The notes beneath the pieces were generated by a model. That model was not told the DNA's origin. It was given only the letters and a program-made list of their open reading frames with translations, and made no database searches. Position numbers and translations under genes: made by a program. Below are positions 18,035-26,387 of a stretch of DNA of 64,000 bases, in pieces. This stretch comes from an uncultured bacterium (GTDB taxonomy: Bacteria > Bacillota > Clostridia > Lachnospirales > Lachnospiraceae): positions 1 through 64,000 of the forward strand of contig CAJMNR010000019.1 in the NCBI GenBank assembly GCA_905214875.1, read 5' to 3'. The stretch's first letter is position 1; each line of letters begins with the position of its first letter.

Positions 18035-18780
18035 AGTTGTGTAATCAGTTTTTCAAACTTCTTATCGGATAGAATTTCATTTGTCAGAAAGGCACCGTTA
18101 TAAAACAGGCTGTAAGAGGTAAATGGAGCAGGGGCTTCTTGTGCTTCTTTCGCACTCTTTAGCCGAATTGCATGAAAGGGAATGGTATGTTGCTTGGCAA
18201 TCGCTTCAATTAATGGAACGTATTTTGCAGTAAATGGACATTGGTAGGAATAGTAAAGTACAAAACCATCTTCCGTTACGGAAGGATTTTTTATGTGAGC
18301 TTTAAATACCGGCTTTTTACAAGACTCGTCAAATGGAAGATAGAGCAGCTCGTAGTCAGGAGCAGCTGTATCGGCCAGTCTAAATCCTTTATGTCGTAAG
18401 AATCTGGAGTCAGACAGAAATGGTTTTTTCTTTGAAGAAGAGAGAATCACAAGTCCTTGTTTCCCTTTTTCTTTACTATCACGAATGCATTCGTTAAGCA
18501 GAAGGTTGGCATTTCCTTGTCCCTTGAAGCGGCCGGATACCCAGAAGCAGTCTATGTACATATAATCATTGGCGAGAATCGGACACCATGCTTTTTCTGC
18601 CGGAATGTATTCTATAAAACATTTGCCACGCACATTTCCTTTTTTAAATACAAGGCCGTCCTCTAAGCGCTCTGCTAACCAAGATTTCTTGGCCATTACT
18701 TGGCAGTCATTGTTGTTGGCAATGGCACAGCATATATGTTCTTTTTCCAGATTCTCTTTGGTCAATGTAATAATCTCCAT
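18016..18780 (-). CDS. YoaP-type GNAT acetyltransferase
   Basis: The 254-residue protein has an N-terminal GNAT domain (about residues 1-150, acetyl-CoA loop FKGQGNANLLLNE) and a C-terminal thioredoxin-like YoaP domain with YSYQCPFTAKY, placing a Cys where a redox or thioredoxin-fold active site would be. Bacillus YoaP has this same layout and an unknown substrate. Start 18780 was chosen because GCGAGG lies 7 bases upstream; ATG 18786 is too close to it. It converges with the methyltransferase gene. Confidence 0.75.
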   Translation of the reverse strand: MEIITLTKENLEKEHICCAIANNNDCQVMAKKSWLAERLEDGLVFKKGNVRGKCFIEYIPAEKAWCPILANDYMYIDCFWVSGRFKGQGNANLLLNECIRDSKEKGKQGLVILSSSKKKPFLSDSRFLRHKGFRLADTAAPDYELLYLPFDESCKKPVFKAHIKNPSVTEDGFVLYYSYQCPFTAKYVPLIEAIAKQHTIPFHAIRLKSAKEAQEAPAPFTSYSLFYNGAFLTNEILSDKKFEKLITQLKATPI

Positions 18781-19007
18781 ACTCATACCTCGCTTTTTTA
18801 TAATAATTATTGCATATCTTATGCAATCCAACAACAAACAATTCAGGTTATGGCTAAGAAAAATAAAACAGTCAGCAGGGAAAAAATCGTCGTGAAGATG
18901 ACTCTTTTTTGCTATCTTTAGTAAAGTGAGGTATGATGTAAGAGAAAAAAGGAAAAAGTGTTACATAAGAGGAGAGCAGAAGCTCTTACAGTTATAGGAG
19001 GTACGCT

Positions 19008-19481
19008 ATGGCAATTGAGAAAGTAAAAGAATACTTTAGAACGTTTCAGATGGAGGAACGAATTCAAGAACTAAGTGAATCCAGTGCAACCGTTGAACTG
19101 GCAGCAGAGGCATTGCACTGCGAACCAGCACGGATTGCAAAGACATTATCATTTGTAGTTGATGACCAACCCATCTTAATCGTGGCCGCTGGTGATGCAA
19201 AAATTGATAATGCAAAATACAAATCAGAATTTAGTACAAAGGCAAAGATGCTGTCTCGTGATGAGGTGGAGGAAAAAATCGGACATGCAGTGGGGGGAGT
19301 TTGTCCGTTCGGTATTAACAATGGTGTCAACGTTTATCTGGATGATTCCTTAAAACGATTTACGACTGTTTTTCCGGCTTGTGGCAGCAGTAACAGTGCC
19401 ATTGAACTTTCTATTGAAGAGCTAGAGAAGTATTCAGGCTATGATAAATGGGTTGATGTATGCAAGGGATGGGAAGCTTAA
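19008..19481 (+). CDS. YbaK/ProX-type aminoacyl-tRNA deacylase
   Basis: The 157-residue protein matches the YbaK/EbsC/ProX family, which hydrolyses mischarged tRNAs in trans (for example Cys- or Ala-tRNA-Pro). Visible features are RIAKTLSFVV with the conserved Lys near residue 45, and GGVCPFGI (about 97-104), the signature loop of the substrate pocket. AGGAGG precedes the ATG. The 3' end overlaps the convergent aminotransferase gene by 4 bases. Confidence 0.88.
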   Translation: MAIEKVKEYFRTFQMEERIQELSESSATVELAAEALHCEPARIAKTLSFVVDDQPILIVAAGDAKIDNAKYKSEFSTKAKMLSRDEVEEKIGHAVGGVCPFGINNGVNVYLDDSLKRFTTVFPACGSSNSAIELSIEELEKYSGYDKWVDVCKGWEA

Positions 19482-20731
19482 TTCATCCCAACCATGGCAG
19501 CAGCTTCTCCCATGGCAACATCTAGGATTTGAAGAACTTCTTCTGCCAAAGATGTTTCCATAAGAAGGCCTGCCTTAAACTGCAATACGGACTGATCAAA
19601 GTTTGCACGCATTGCCCATACGCCGTGTTTGTATAAAGCAGCCATAAGCGCGGTAGAGCCTTGTGGATGGGCAGTTTCAAGTCCCATAACGACACCTTTT
19701 TGACGGATTCCTATAAAGAAATCGGAATGTTTCTTTTGGATGTCAGCAAGCCCCTTGGAAAATACACCAGTCAGCAAATCGACATTTTCCTTTGTCGATG
19801 GTCGGCTTACAATTTCCATTGCTTTCGTAGAAACGACACAGCCTAGTTCGCAGCCGTTAAAGGAGGAGAGATGTGCAAAGCCATCGGCAGATAACCATTC
19901 GCCCGCCTTTTCATTCATAATGACGGCGGACATTGGATAGTAGCCGCCAGAGAGTCCCTTTCCGGTTACAATCATATCCGGGGTTGCACCATATCCGACG
20001 CTGCACCACATAGAGCCACTGCGCATAAGTCCGGTTTGGACTTCATCGGCAATATACAAGGCACCATATTTATGTGCCAGCTCTTCCACGCCTTTTAAGT
20101 ATCCGTCATCTGGGATTGGAAATCCTAGAGTGGCGGGGATACTTTCTACAAGCACACAGGCGGTATCATTTTTCTTTAGCACCTCTTCTAGTTGGTCTAA
20201 ATTATTATAGTCTACCTGTGTGAAGATGTCGGGGTCAGGAGCCATGTTAAAGAAAGCAGCCATATCGGGAGAGCCGGCTTCCATTGCAATACCGGTAGCA
20301 CCATGGAAGGCACCGTGTACACTTAGTACTCGCATACGTTTGGTCGCCCTTCGGGCAAACTTCACTGCAGCATCGATGGATTCGCCGCCGCCATTATTAA
20401 AGCATACATATTTCATGGTTTCAGGAGAAACCTTTAGCAAAGCTTCACAAAGTTCGTTCTTTACAGCAGAAGGAAAATAGTGATTGCCAGCATCATATTT
20501 TTCAGCGCCCTTAATCAGGGCTTCTTTTATTTCTGGGTTTCTATGGCCTAAATTGAATACGCCGCCGTTTAAATGCATATTGATGATTCTGCGGCCGTCA
20601 AGGTCTTGAAAGCAGTAGCCTTCTCGATCGCCTAATACGATATCAATGCCATATTTACGAAATGTCTTAACTTTATCTGGATTCCATACTTTTGCAGCCT
20701 CATCATAGATGGCTTGTTTTTCTTTACTCAT
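19478..20731 (-). CDS. Class III PLP enzyme (aminotransferase/phospholyase-like), copy 1
   Basis: The 417-residue fold-type I PLP enzyme of class III has GHRNPEIKEAL near the N-terminus, the NNGGGESIDAAVKFAR cofactor-phosphate region, YIADEVQTGLMRSG with the PLP-N1 Asp, and the Schiff-base Lys258 in VTGKGLSGGYYP. It is the second gene of an operon, overlapping the upstream kinase gene by 8 bases. Class III enzymes next to APH-type kinases include the AGXT2L phospholyases, which cleave phosphorylated amino alcohols to aldehyde, ammonia and phosphate. I infer a similar reaction here; ordinary transamination remains possible. It is paralogous to the gene at 55128. Confidence 0.85.
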   Translation of the reverse strand: MSKEKQAIYDEAAKVWNPDKVKTFRKYGIDIVLGDREGYCFQDLDGRRIINMHLNGGVFNLGHRNPEIKEALIKGAEKYDAGNHYFPSAVKNELCEALLKVSPETMKYVCFNNGGGESIDAAVKFARRATKRMRVLSVHGAFHGATGIAMEAGSPDMAAFFNMAPDPDIFTQVDYNNLDQLEEVLKKNDTACVLVESIPATLGFPIPDDGYLKGVEELAHKYGALYIADEVQTGLMRSGSMWCSVGYGATPDMIVTGKGLSGGYYPMSAVIMNEKAGEWLSADGFAHLSSFNGCELGCVVSTKAMEIVSRPSTKENVDLLTGVFSKGLADIQKKHSDFFIGIRQKGVVMGLETAHPQGSTALMAALYKHGVWAMRANFDQSVLQFKAGLLMETSLAEEVLQILDVAMGEAAAMVGMN

Positions 20732-21998
20732 GGTAGGTTCCTTCTTCCCTTGTCTTATTTGCCCTTGGAAGTGGCAGCTTCTTAAAGTTTCGAATATATT
20801 GTCTTGCTAATACGACCGTGCCTTTTGCATAAAATGCAAGGATTTCAGGAGAGAGTTCTGCAGACTCTCCAGCACCTGCCGAAGTGTTATCGACATGGTA
20901 AATCATTGCTTGTAACAGGCCGATTCGTCTCATCATAATAAATGTTGGAAGTTCTAATTCATCTTGCTTAGAAAGGTAAGCTTTTTTGCGATATCCGATA
21001 AGAATTTCCGAAAGAATGGCTGGAAGATCGGGTCGGTGTTCCATAAAACCGACAATTCCGGCAATGTCATACATATACCATCCCCGTCCACAATCATCGA
21101 AGTCTAATACGGTAATTTCAGATCCATTTTGTAGTAGGTTCGCCATACGTAGGTCTGAGTGAATCATACCGTAACGATCTGGTGATTTTCCGTATGCATC
21201 AATTCGTTTCTTCATAAGGTAGGCACAGGCATCAATGGTTTCAAGATCCATTTCATTAAGAATTTTCAAATCACGATAATGGGCACCGTAGAAGTTATTC
21301 CAGCCATCACCAAATGTTGCATCCCAGTCCCATTCAATCCTTGCATAAAAATCAGGGGGATTCCATGATTTAGAGTGGGTGTGTATAATAGCAGCTATTT
21401 CGCCAAGCTTACGGTACATGGCGATATCATCATGGCTTAGTGTACCTTTCTTATTACCTGTTCCGATCTTGTTCATCTTATCGTAGGCAACCGCGGCAAA
21501 ACGAAAGACAGGAAGTGTGATTCGATTCGGAATCTTATTCGCAACCGATGCAATCTTTCCTATAGTAGCCGTATCATCATGCGAGTCTACAGGAGCTTTG
21601 CCTTTCTCGTAGGAAAAGCACACGACATGGCGTCGTTCGTTTAGTTCAGGTGTTTCAATTGTCTGTATGTAAGAACCTTTTTTTGATTTGAGGGGAGTCG
21701 CAAGATGAAGCGATGTATCTTTCCTAAGGTCAAGGATCCACGAAATCTCCGTCATGATGGAATCTTTTTCGGCATAATTAAGTCGATGGACACGCATAAC
21801 AATGGGTTCATAACCAGAATGTTCAATACGGTAGGTTGCATTTTCTGTGATATTTAAGAGCTTTATTGTGCTGTCTTGTGGATAATCCCATAAGGGCAAC
21901 GCTTTCTTTGCAACATGTAGGAAATGTTGCTTTTGTTCTTCAAAGGTCATGCTGTCGAAACTAATGACATCTGGTACTGTCTGTAACGATTCATTCAT
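20724..21998 (-). CDS. APH-family small-molecule kinase, copy 1
   Basis: The 424-residue kinase of the choline/hydroxylysine/homoserine kinase superfamily has the catalytic loop H280-SDLRMAN (Asp282, Asn287) and a metal-binding DFDD a few residues later (VLDFDDCG). Start 21998 follows AGGAG with 7-base spacing; the frame is open to 22082, but that segment contains the leader terminator and operator. It is first in a two-gene operon with the class III PLP enzyme, with overlapping ends. The promoter at 22095-22122, palindrome at 22072-22085 and leader terminator at 22025-22060 indicate TetR control and possibly attenuation. Confidence 0.85.
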   Translation of the reverse strand: MNESLQTVPDVISFDSMTFEEQKQHFLHVAKKALPLWDYPQDSTIKLLNITENATYRIEHSGYEPIVMRVHRLNYAEKDSIMTEISWILDLRKDTSLHLATPLKSKKGSYIQTIETPELNERRHVVCFSYEKGKAPVDSHDDTATIGKIASVANKIPNRITLPVFRFAAVAYDKMNKIGTGNKKGTLSHDDIAMYRKLGEIAAIIHTHSKSWNPPDFYARIEWDWDATFGDGWNNFYGAHYRDLKILNEMDLETIDACAYLMKKRIDAYGKSPDRYGMIHSDLRMANLLQNGSEITVLDFDDCGRGWYMYDIAGIVGFMEHRPDLPAILSEILIGYRKKAYLSKQDELELPTFIMMRRIGLLQAMIYHVDNTSAGAGESAELSPEILAFYAKGTVVLARQYIRNFKKLPLPRANKTREEGTYHE

Positions 21999-22024
21999 AC
22001 AATCACTCCTATCTTTCATAAAAG

Positions 22025-22060
22025 CAAAAAAGGCGCCAATCATCCGATTGACGCCTTTGT
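22025..22060 (-). terminator. Leader terminator of kinase-aminotransferase operon
   Basis: A 13-base stem (arms 22029-22041 and 22046-22058, one mismatch) with a 4-base loop is followed on the minus strand by six T. It lies between the mapped promoter and the start codon at 21998, so it should attenuate the operon's own transcript. No other minus-strand gene lies upstream. Confidence 0.75.
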
Positions 22061-22071
22061 CAGAATAAAAA

Positions 22072-22085
22072 TGAGTGGTCACTCA
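22072..22085. promoter_or_regulatory. Likely TetR operator
   Basis: The palindrome TGAGTG-GT-CACTCA has perfect 6-base arms. It begins about 3 bases downstream of the predicted minus-strand transcription start (near 22088), a classic repressor position, with a divergent TetR gene 200 bases away. Confidence 0.65.
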
Positions 22086-22094
22086 CTTTCGTTT

Positions 22095-22122
22095 ATTATA
22101 GCAATTAGTGAAAGAATGACAA
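22095..22122 (-). promoter_or_regulatory. Sigma-A promoter of kinase-aminotransferase operon
   Basis: On the minus strand TTGTCA (22122-22117) and a perfect TATAAT (22100-22095) are separated by 16 bases. Predicted transcription start is near 22088. Confidence 0.7.
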
Positions 22123-22282
22123 TACTTGTATGGGATTTCCTAATTTCTTTAATTGAAACAATTCGTTTGCTTTTCGAAATTAAGTTGAAATAGAAAACGG
22201 CAGACAATAGGGTTGCTTGCATTGAGAGAGTCCTATGGTATACTAAAAGATAAGTGAAAATCCATTTATTGGAGGAGTACAT

Positions 22283-22921
22283 ATGAAAGAAAGTTTTCTA
22301 AAGCTACAAGAAGAAAAGAAGGAACGAATTATAGCGTCGGCCATACATGCCTTTGCTACCTATGGATATGAAAATGCAAACACGAATCTAATTGCGAAGG
22401 ATGCAGGTATCAGTGTCGGGAGCTTGTTTCAGTATTTTGATAATAAGGAGGAGCTTTTCCTTACGATTGTTGATTATTGTTCGGAGTTGCTGATTGCTAT
22501 ATTTTCTGAGATGATCAAAGAGGAGGATTCTTTTTATGAGACTATTGAGAAGATTGTAGCAAGGATTATCAATGTATCACGAAGTAATCCCGATTTGGTC
22601 AAGCTGTATTATGAGATGGCAACTCCCAATAAGAGTGAAATGACCGTTCATTTGGTAGACAAGTTAGAGCGTGCGTCTTCTAGCAGTTATGAGAAGTTAA
22701 TAAAAAAAGGACAGGAAGAAGGAATCGTTCGAAGGGATATTGAGCCTGGTGCATTTGCCTTTTTCTTAGATAACTTATTTGTCATGCTGCAGTACTCTTA
22801 TAGTTGCGGGTACTATAAAGAGCGCTTTAAATTGTACTTTAAAGGACAGGAGCCTGAGGAGGATTTGGTGGTAATCGAGCAGTTTATGAAATTTGTAAAG
22901 GGGACATTTTCATGCACATAA
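22283..22921 (+). CDS. TetR/AcrR-family regulator
   Basis: The 212-residue protein has the N-terminal TetR helix-turn-helix (residues 10-57, IIASAIHAFATYGYENANTN and GISVGSLFQYFDNKEELF) and an all-helical ligand-binding domain. GGAGG precedes the ATG. It is transcribed divergently from the kinase/class III PLP enzyme operon, whose promoter region contains a TetR-like palindrome, so that operon is its likely target. The inducer would plausibly be the kinase substrate or a product. Confidence 0.88.
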   Translation: MKESFLKLQEEKKERIIASAIHAFATYGYENANTNLIAKDAGISVGSLFQYFDNKEELFLTIVDYCSELLIAIFSEMIKEEDSFYETIEKIVARIINVSRSNPDLVKLYYEMATPNKSEMTVHLVDKLERASSSSYEKLIKKGQEEGIVRRDIEPGAFAFFLDNLFVMLQYSYSCGYYKERFKLYFKGQEPEEDLVVIEQFMKFVKGTFSCT

Positions 22922-22978
22922 TGGAAATCACAATTGTTCGTTATGTGAGAATCCAACCAAGGCATGAGAAAGAAACGA

Positions 22979-23009
22979 TTGACTCTGACGTTACGTCATA
23001 GTGTATCTT
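22979..23009 (+). promoter_or_regulatory. MerR-type promoter with 19-base spacer and operator
   Basis: TTGACT (22979-22984) and TATCTT (23004-23009) are separated by 19 bases. The spacer contains a perfect 13-base palindrome, TGACGT-T-ACGTCA (22986-22998). The long spacer with a centred operator is the hallmark of MerR-activated promoters. It sits 33 bases before the MerR-family gene it most likely autoregulates. Confidence 0.75.
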
Positions 23010-23041
23010 CTAAGTAGAGTCTAGGAAACGGAGGAGCGAAA

Positions 23042-23779
23042 ATGAAAATACATGAGATTGCAAAGCTTACGGGAGTCACCGTGCGAACACTTCATTATTA
23101 TGATCAGATAGGATTGTTAAAGCCTAAGAAAGTGTCAGAGGCAGGGTATCGAATCTATGATCAGGAGTCGATTCAGAAGCTGCAACAGATTTTGTTTTTC
23201 AGAGAGCTGGAGTTTCCGTTGACTGAGATTAAGGAGATTATGGAGTGTCCTTCTTATGACCAGCAGGAGGCATTAAAGAAACAAAGAGAGCTACTGATTA
23301 AGAAACGGGAGCATATTGATGGCCTCATAAGACTCGCAGAAGAATCAATCAAAGGAGTGACCGATATGAAGTTTGAGGCATTTGATCAAAGTGATATGGA
23401 AAAAGAGAAGCGTGAGTATGCAAAAGAGGTAAAGGAACGTTGGGGACATACAAAAGAGTATGAGGAATCTATAGAGAAGCAGAAATCCTATGGCAAGGAA
23501 CAATGGAATCAGATGAGCGAGGGGGCTTTGGCAATCTTTCGTGCGTTTGGTAAGTTGATGAAACAAGGAAAGACTCCAGGCAGTAAGGAAGCGCAAGAGC
23601 TCACCGGGCAATGGCAGCAGTTTATTACGAATCATTATTATACTTGTACAAAGGAGATTTTAGCTTCCCTTGGCATGATGTATACGGGGGATGAGAGATT
23701 TCGTCGTAATATTGATCAAAGCGGAGAGGGAACGGCACAGTTTGTAGCGGATGCAATTGCAATTTACTGTCAGAAATAG
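23042..23779 (+). CDS. MerR-family regulator with TipAS domain
   Basis: The 245-residue protein has an N-terminal MerR winged helix (IHEIAKLTGVTVRTLHYYDQIGLL), a coiled coil (about 75-115) and a C-terminal TipAS domain (about 130-240, with HYYTCTKEIL and a GDERFRRNIDQ segment). TipAS domains bind thiopeptides and other large antibiotics; Bacillus Mta has the same layout and activates efflux genes. GGAGG precedes the start. The elongated promoter just upstream suggests autoactivation. No efflux gene follows directly. Confidence 0.9.
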   Translation: MKIHEIAKLTGVTVRTLHYYDQIGLLKPKKVSEAGYRIYDQESIQKLQQILFFRELEFPLTEIKEIMECPSYDQQEALKKQRELLIKKREHIDGLIRLAEESIKGVTDMKFEAFDQSDMEKEKREYAKEVKERWGHTKEYEESIEKQKSYGKEQWNQMSEGALAIFRAFGKLMKQGKTPGSKEAQELTGQWQQFITNHYYTCTKEILASLGMMYTGDERFRRNIDQSGEGTAQFVADAIAIYCQK

Positions 23780-23849
23780 TAGGTAGGTTGACGAAAGAAC
23801 CATTTTTATGTTTTAATGTGTTTATTTAATAAGTTTGGAGGACACAAGC

Positions 23850-24734
23850 ATGGAATGGGTAAAAATTATATCTGGTCCATTAATCGGTGCATTAATTGGA
23901 TATTGTACAAATTATATTGCGGTTAAAATGTTATTTCGTCCGACGAAACCGGTGATGATTGGATCGTTTCGACTGCCATTTACACCAGGAATCATTCCGA
24001 AACGTAAACCAGCATTAGCACGTGCAATCGGAAACATGGTCGGAAAGTCATTGGTTGGAGAGAAGGAAATCAGAGAAATCCTTACTTCTTCCAATATGAA
24101 AGAGGCAGTAGTCACAAGCATTACAAATGCAATCGAAGGAACGGTAAAGGAGAAGTCCATTCGTGAGATTGCTGGACTTGCAATGGATGATGAGAGTTAC
24201 GAAGCAAAGAAGGCTTCGGCAGTAGATTACGTATCAGATCGAGTGCTAGAAGGTGTTAAGTCCATCGATATTGCAGAAATTATCGTAAAAGAAGGAACCG
24301 AAGCAGTACAACAAATGGGTGGAATGATTGCCATGTTTGTAAATGCTGAGTTGATTGCTTCTATTGCAGAGCCGATTGGAAACAAGGTGAACAGCTATAT
24401 CGATTCCAATGGAAAAGAGCTGATTGTCGGTAAAGTACAGGAGGAAGTTGATTCTTTAGAGGGAAAGACACTTTCCGAACTTACAGGAATGGAACATATG
24501 GATGGCATTGGGGAAATTCTTGGCGAGATGTACGACAAGATGCTTGAGAAAGAAATCGGCAATATCGTAAAAGCATTTGATATCTGCGGCATTGTGGAAC
24601 AAAAGATCAATGATATGGATGTCAAAGAACTAGAACAGTTAATCATGTCTGTTATGAAACACGAATTAGGCGTGATTGTAAATCTAGGTGCGCTGATCGG
24701 ATTCGTATTAGGATTAATTAATTTATTATTTTAG
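23850..24734 (+). CDS. DUF445-family membrane protein
   Basis: The 294-residue protein begins with a hydrophobic segment and the conserved IGYCTNYIAVKMLFRP / PFTPGIIPKRK block of DUF445 (YheB/YjiN-like), followed by a long amphipathic-helix region and a C-terminal membrane helix (LGALIGFVLGLINLLF). The function of the family is unknown. Start 23850 follows GGAGG; TTG 23835 overlaps it. It is followed by a strong terminator. Confidence 0.85.
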   Translation: MEWVKIISGPLIGALIGYCTNYIAVKMLFRPTKPVMIGSFRLPFTPGIIPKRKPALARAIGNMVGKSLVGEKEIREILTSSNMKEAVVTSITNAIEGTVKEKSIREIAGLAMDDESYEAKKASAVDYVSDRVLEGVKSIDIAEIIVKEGTEAVQQMGGMIAMFVNAELIASIAEPIGNKVNSYIDSNGKELIVGKVQEEVDSLEGKTLSELTGMEHMDGIGEILGEMYDKMLEKEIGNIVKAFDICGIVEQKINDMDVKELEQLIMSVMKHELGVIVNLGALIGFVLGLINLLF

Positions 24735-24742
24735 TATATAAG

Positions 24743-24782
24743 GCTGTCGCATAGATGGAAAATCTGTGCGATGGCTGTTTTT
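24743..24782 (+). terminator. Intrinsic terminator after DUF445 gene
   Basis: A 13-base stem (24743-24756 with 24762-24775, three wobble pairs) is followed by seven T. Confidence 0.85.
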
Positions 24783-24889
24783 TATTGTTTCGGAAGAACT
24801 CCATAACAATTAAAAACGTTCGGCAAGGATGCACACACCCGTAAGGAAGAAGTCGTTGTGGTATACTTATGGAAAGGAGGTTTGGTGGT

Positions 24890-25759
24890 ATGCATAAAGT
24901 AATGGCGAAGGGAATCTTATCTGCACAAAATGGCATGAATATATATCGCGGTTGTTCGCATGGATGCATCTATTGTGATGCGAGGAGTCGATGCTATCAG
25001 ATGAATCATTTATTTGAGGATATTGAGATTAAGGAAAATGCCCCTGAATTGTTAGAGCAGGCGTTAAGAAAGAAACGTAAGAAGTGTATGATTGGAACCG
25101 GAGCAATGAGTGACCCCTATCTACATATAGAGGAGAATCTAAAACTTACGAGAAGGTGTCTTGAATTAATCAAAGAATATGGATTTGGGCTGGCAATTCA
25201 GACGAAGTCGACAAGGATATTACGGGATTTAGATCTACTTAAGGCAATCAACGAGAATGCAAAATGTGTGGTGCAGATGACACTTACTACCTTTGACGAG
25301 ACATTATGCAAGAAGATTGAGCCAAATGTAAGTACAACAAGAGAGCGTTTTGAAGCGCTTAAGGTATTTCGTGACAATAACATACCGACGGTTGTATGGC
25401 TAGATCCGATCCTTCCAGGAATCAATGACACGAAAGAAAATTTAATGGGGATCTTATCGTATTGCATTGAGGCAAAGGTATATGGAATCCTTTGTTTTGG
25501 AATGGGACTAACGCTTCGAGATGGGAATCGTGAATATTTTTATCAGAAGCTGGATGAATTGTTTCCTGGAAAGAAAGAATGGTATCGTAAGAAATATGGC
25601 AATCGATATGAAGTAAATAGTGATAAGAATGAAGAGCTGATGAACATATTTTATGAGACATGTAAGAAGCATGAAATTGTATGTCAAGTCGATGAGCTGT
25701 TTCGGTATTTTAAAGAATATCCGAAAGAGGATGGTCAGCTTAGCTTATTTGATCTGTAA
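24890..25759 (+). CDS. SPL-family radical SAM protein
   Basis: The 289-residue radical SAM enzyme has an N-terminal cluster motif YRGCSHGCIYCDAR (Cx3Cx2C), the GTGAMSDPYLHIE segment and a C-terminal FRYFKEYP. This is the subgroup annotated as 'SPL family radical SAM protein', related to spore photoproduct lyase but lacking its full C-terminal domain. The substrate is unknown. Start 24890 lies 10 bases after AAGGAGG; ATG 24869 precedes that site and is unlikely. Single gene. Confidence 0.85.
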   Translation: MHKVMAKGILSAQNGMNIYRGCSHGCIYCDARSRCYQMNHLFEDIEIKENAPELLEQALRKKRKKCMIGTGAMSDPYLHIEENLKLTRRCLELIKEYGFGLAIQTKSTRILRDLDLLKAINENAKCVVQMTLTTFDETLCKKIEPNVSTTRERFEALKVFRDNNIPTVVWLDPILPGINDTKENLMGILSYCIEAKVYGILCFGMGLTLRDGNREYFYQKLDELFPGKKEWYRKKYGNRYEVNSDKNEELMNIFYETCKKHEIVCQVDELFRYFKEYPKEDGQLSLFDL

Positions 25760-25765
25760 TAAAAA

Positions 25766-25813
25766 TAGTTCTCCTCGGTAATGCTACTTACGTAAGAACG
25801 AAAGGAGAAACTA
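25766..25813 (+). promoter_or_regulatory. Hairpin that can mask the fasciclin-gene SD
   Basis: TAGTTCTCCT (25766-25775) can pair with AGGAGAAACTA (25803-25813), which contains the ribosome-binding site of the next gene, with one bulged base. The palindrome CTTACGTAAG (25787-25796) lies in the loop. Confidence 0.35.
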
Positions 25814-25817
25814 TATT

Positions 25818-26378
25818 ATGAGATACTTTAAATCACTTATTAAGCTAGCGTTAGGGACTGCATTGATCTTTACAATCTTTTGCCCATCCATGGTTGCCAA
25901 TGCAACAGAAGGACAAACACCGGCTCCCACACAAAAGGCTGAGAAAAAGGCAGAAGCCAAAGACGACATCTTAACAGTTATTTCAAATAAGAAAGAGTTG
26001 TCCACATTAGTAGGAGCACTAAAGGCAGCAGGCCTAATTGATGCATTAGAGGGAGAAGGACCATTTACCTTATTTGCCCCAAGCAATGCAGCATTTGAAC
26101 AAATTCCTAAAGAGACATTAGAAAAATTGTTAAAGCCAGAGAATAAAGATAAGTTAGAAGAAGTCTTAACATATCATGTATTTGCAGGAAATCTTCCAGC
26201 AGTGACAGCAGAAAAGTTGAATGGCAAAGAGATTACCATGCTAAACAACAAGCCAGTCAAAGTAACAATGAAAAATGGCGTACTTTATCTAAATGATGCA
26301 AGAGTCCTTACAAAAGACATTAAGGCATCCAATGGTGTAATTCATGTGATTGACATGGTATTGGTACCAACAAGCTAA
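25818..26378 (+). CDS. Secreted fasciclin (FAS1) domain protein
   Basis: The 186-residue protein has a Sec signal peptide (KSLIKLALGTALIFTIF core, likely cleavage near residue 29), a short charged linker (TPAPTQKAEKKAEAK) and one FAS1 domain (about 50-184). The H1 motif is FTLFAPSNAAF and the H2 motif is NGVIHVIDMVLVP, with YHVF between. FAS1 proteins mediate adhesion in secreted or wall-attached proteins. There is no LPxTG or lipobox, so it is probably released. AGGAG precedes the start. The YoaK-like gene follows by 9 bases. Confidence 0.92.
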   Translation: MRYFKSLIKLALGTALIFTIFCPSMVANATEGQTPAPTQKAEKKAEAKDDILTVISNKKELSTLVGALKAAGLIDALEGEGPFTLFAPSNAAFEQIPKETLEKLLKPENKDKLEEVLTYHVFAGNLPAVTAEKLNGKEITMLNNKPVKVTMKNGVLYLNDARVLTKDIKASNGVIHVIDMVLVPTS

Positions 26379-26387
26379 ATAATACGT

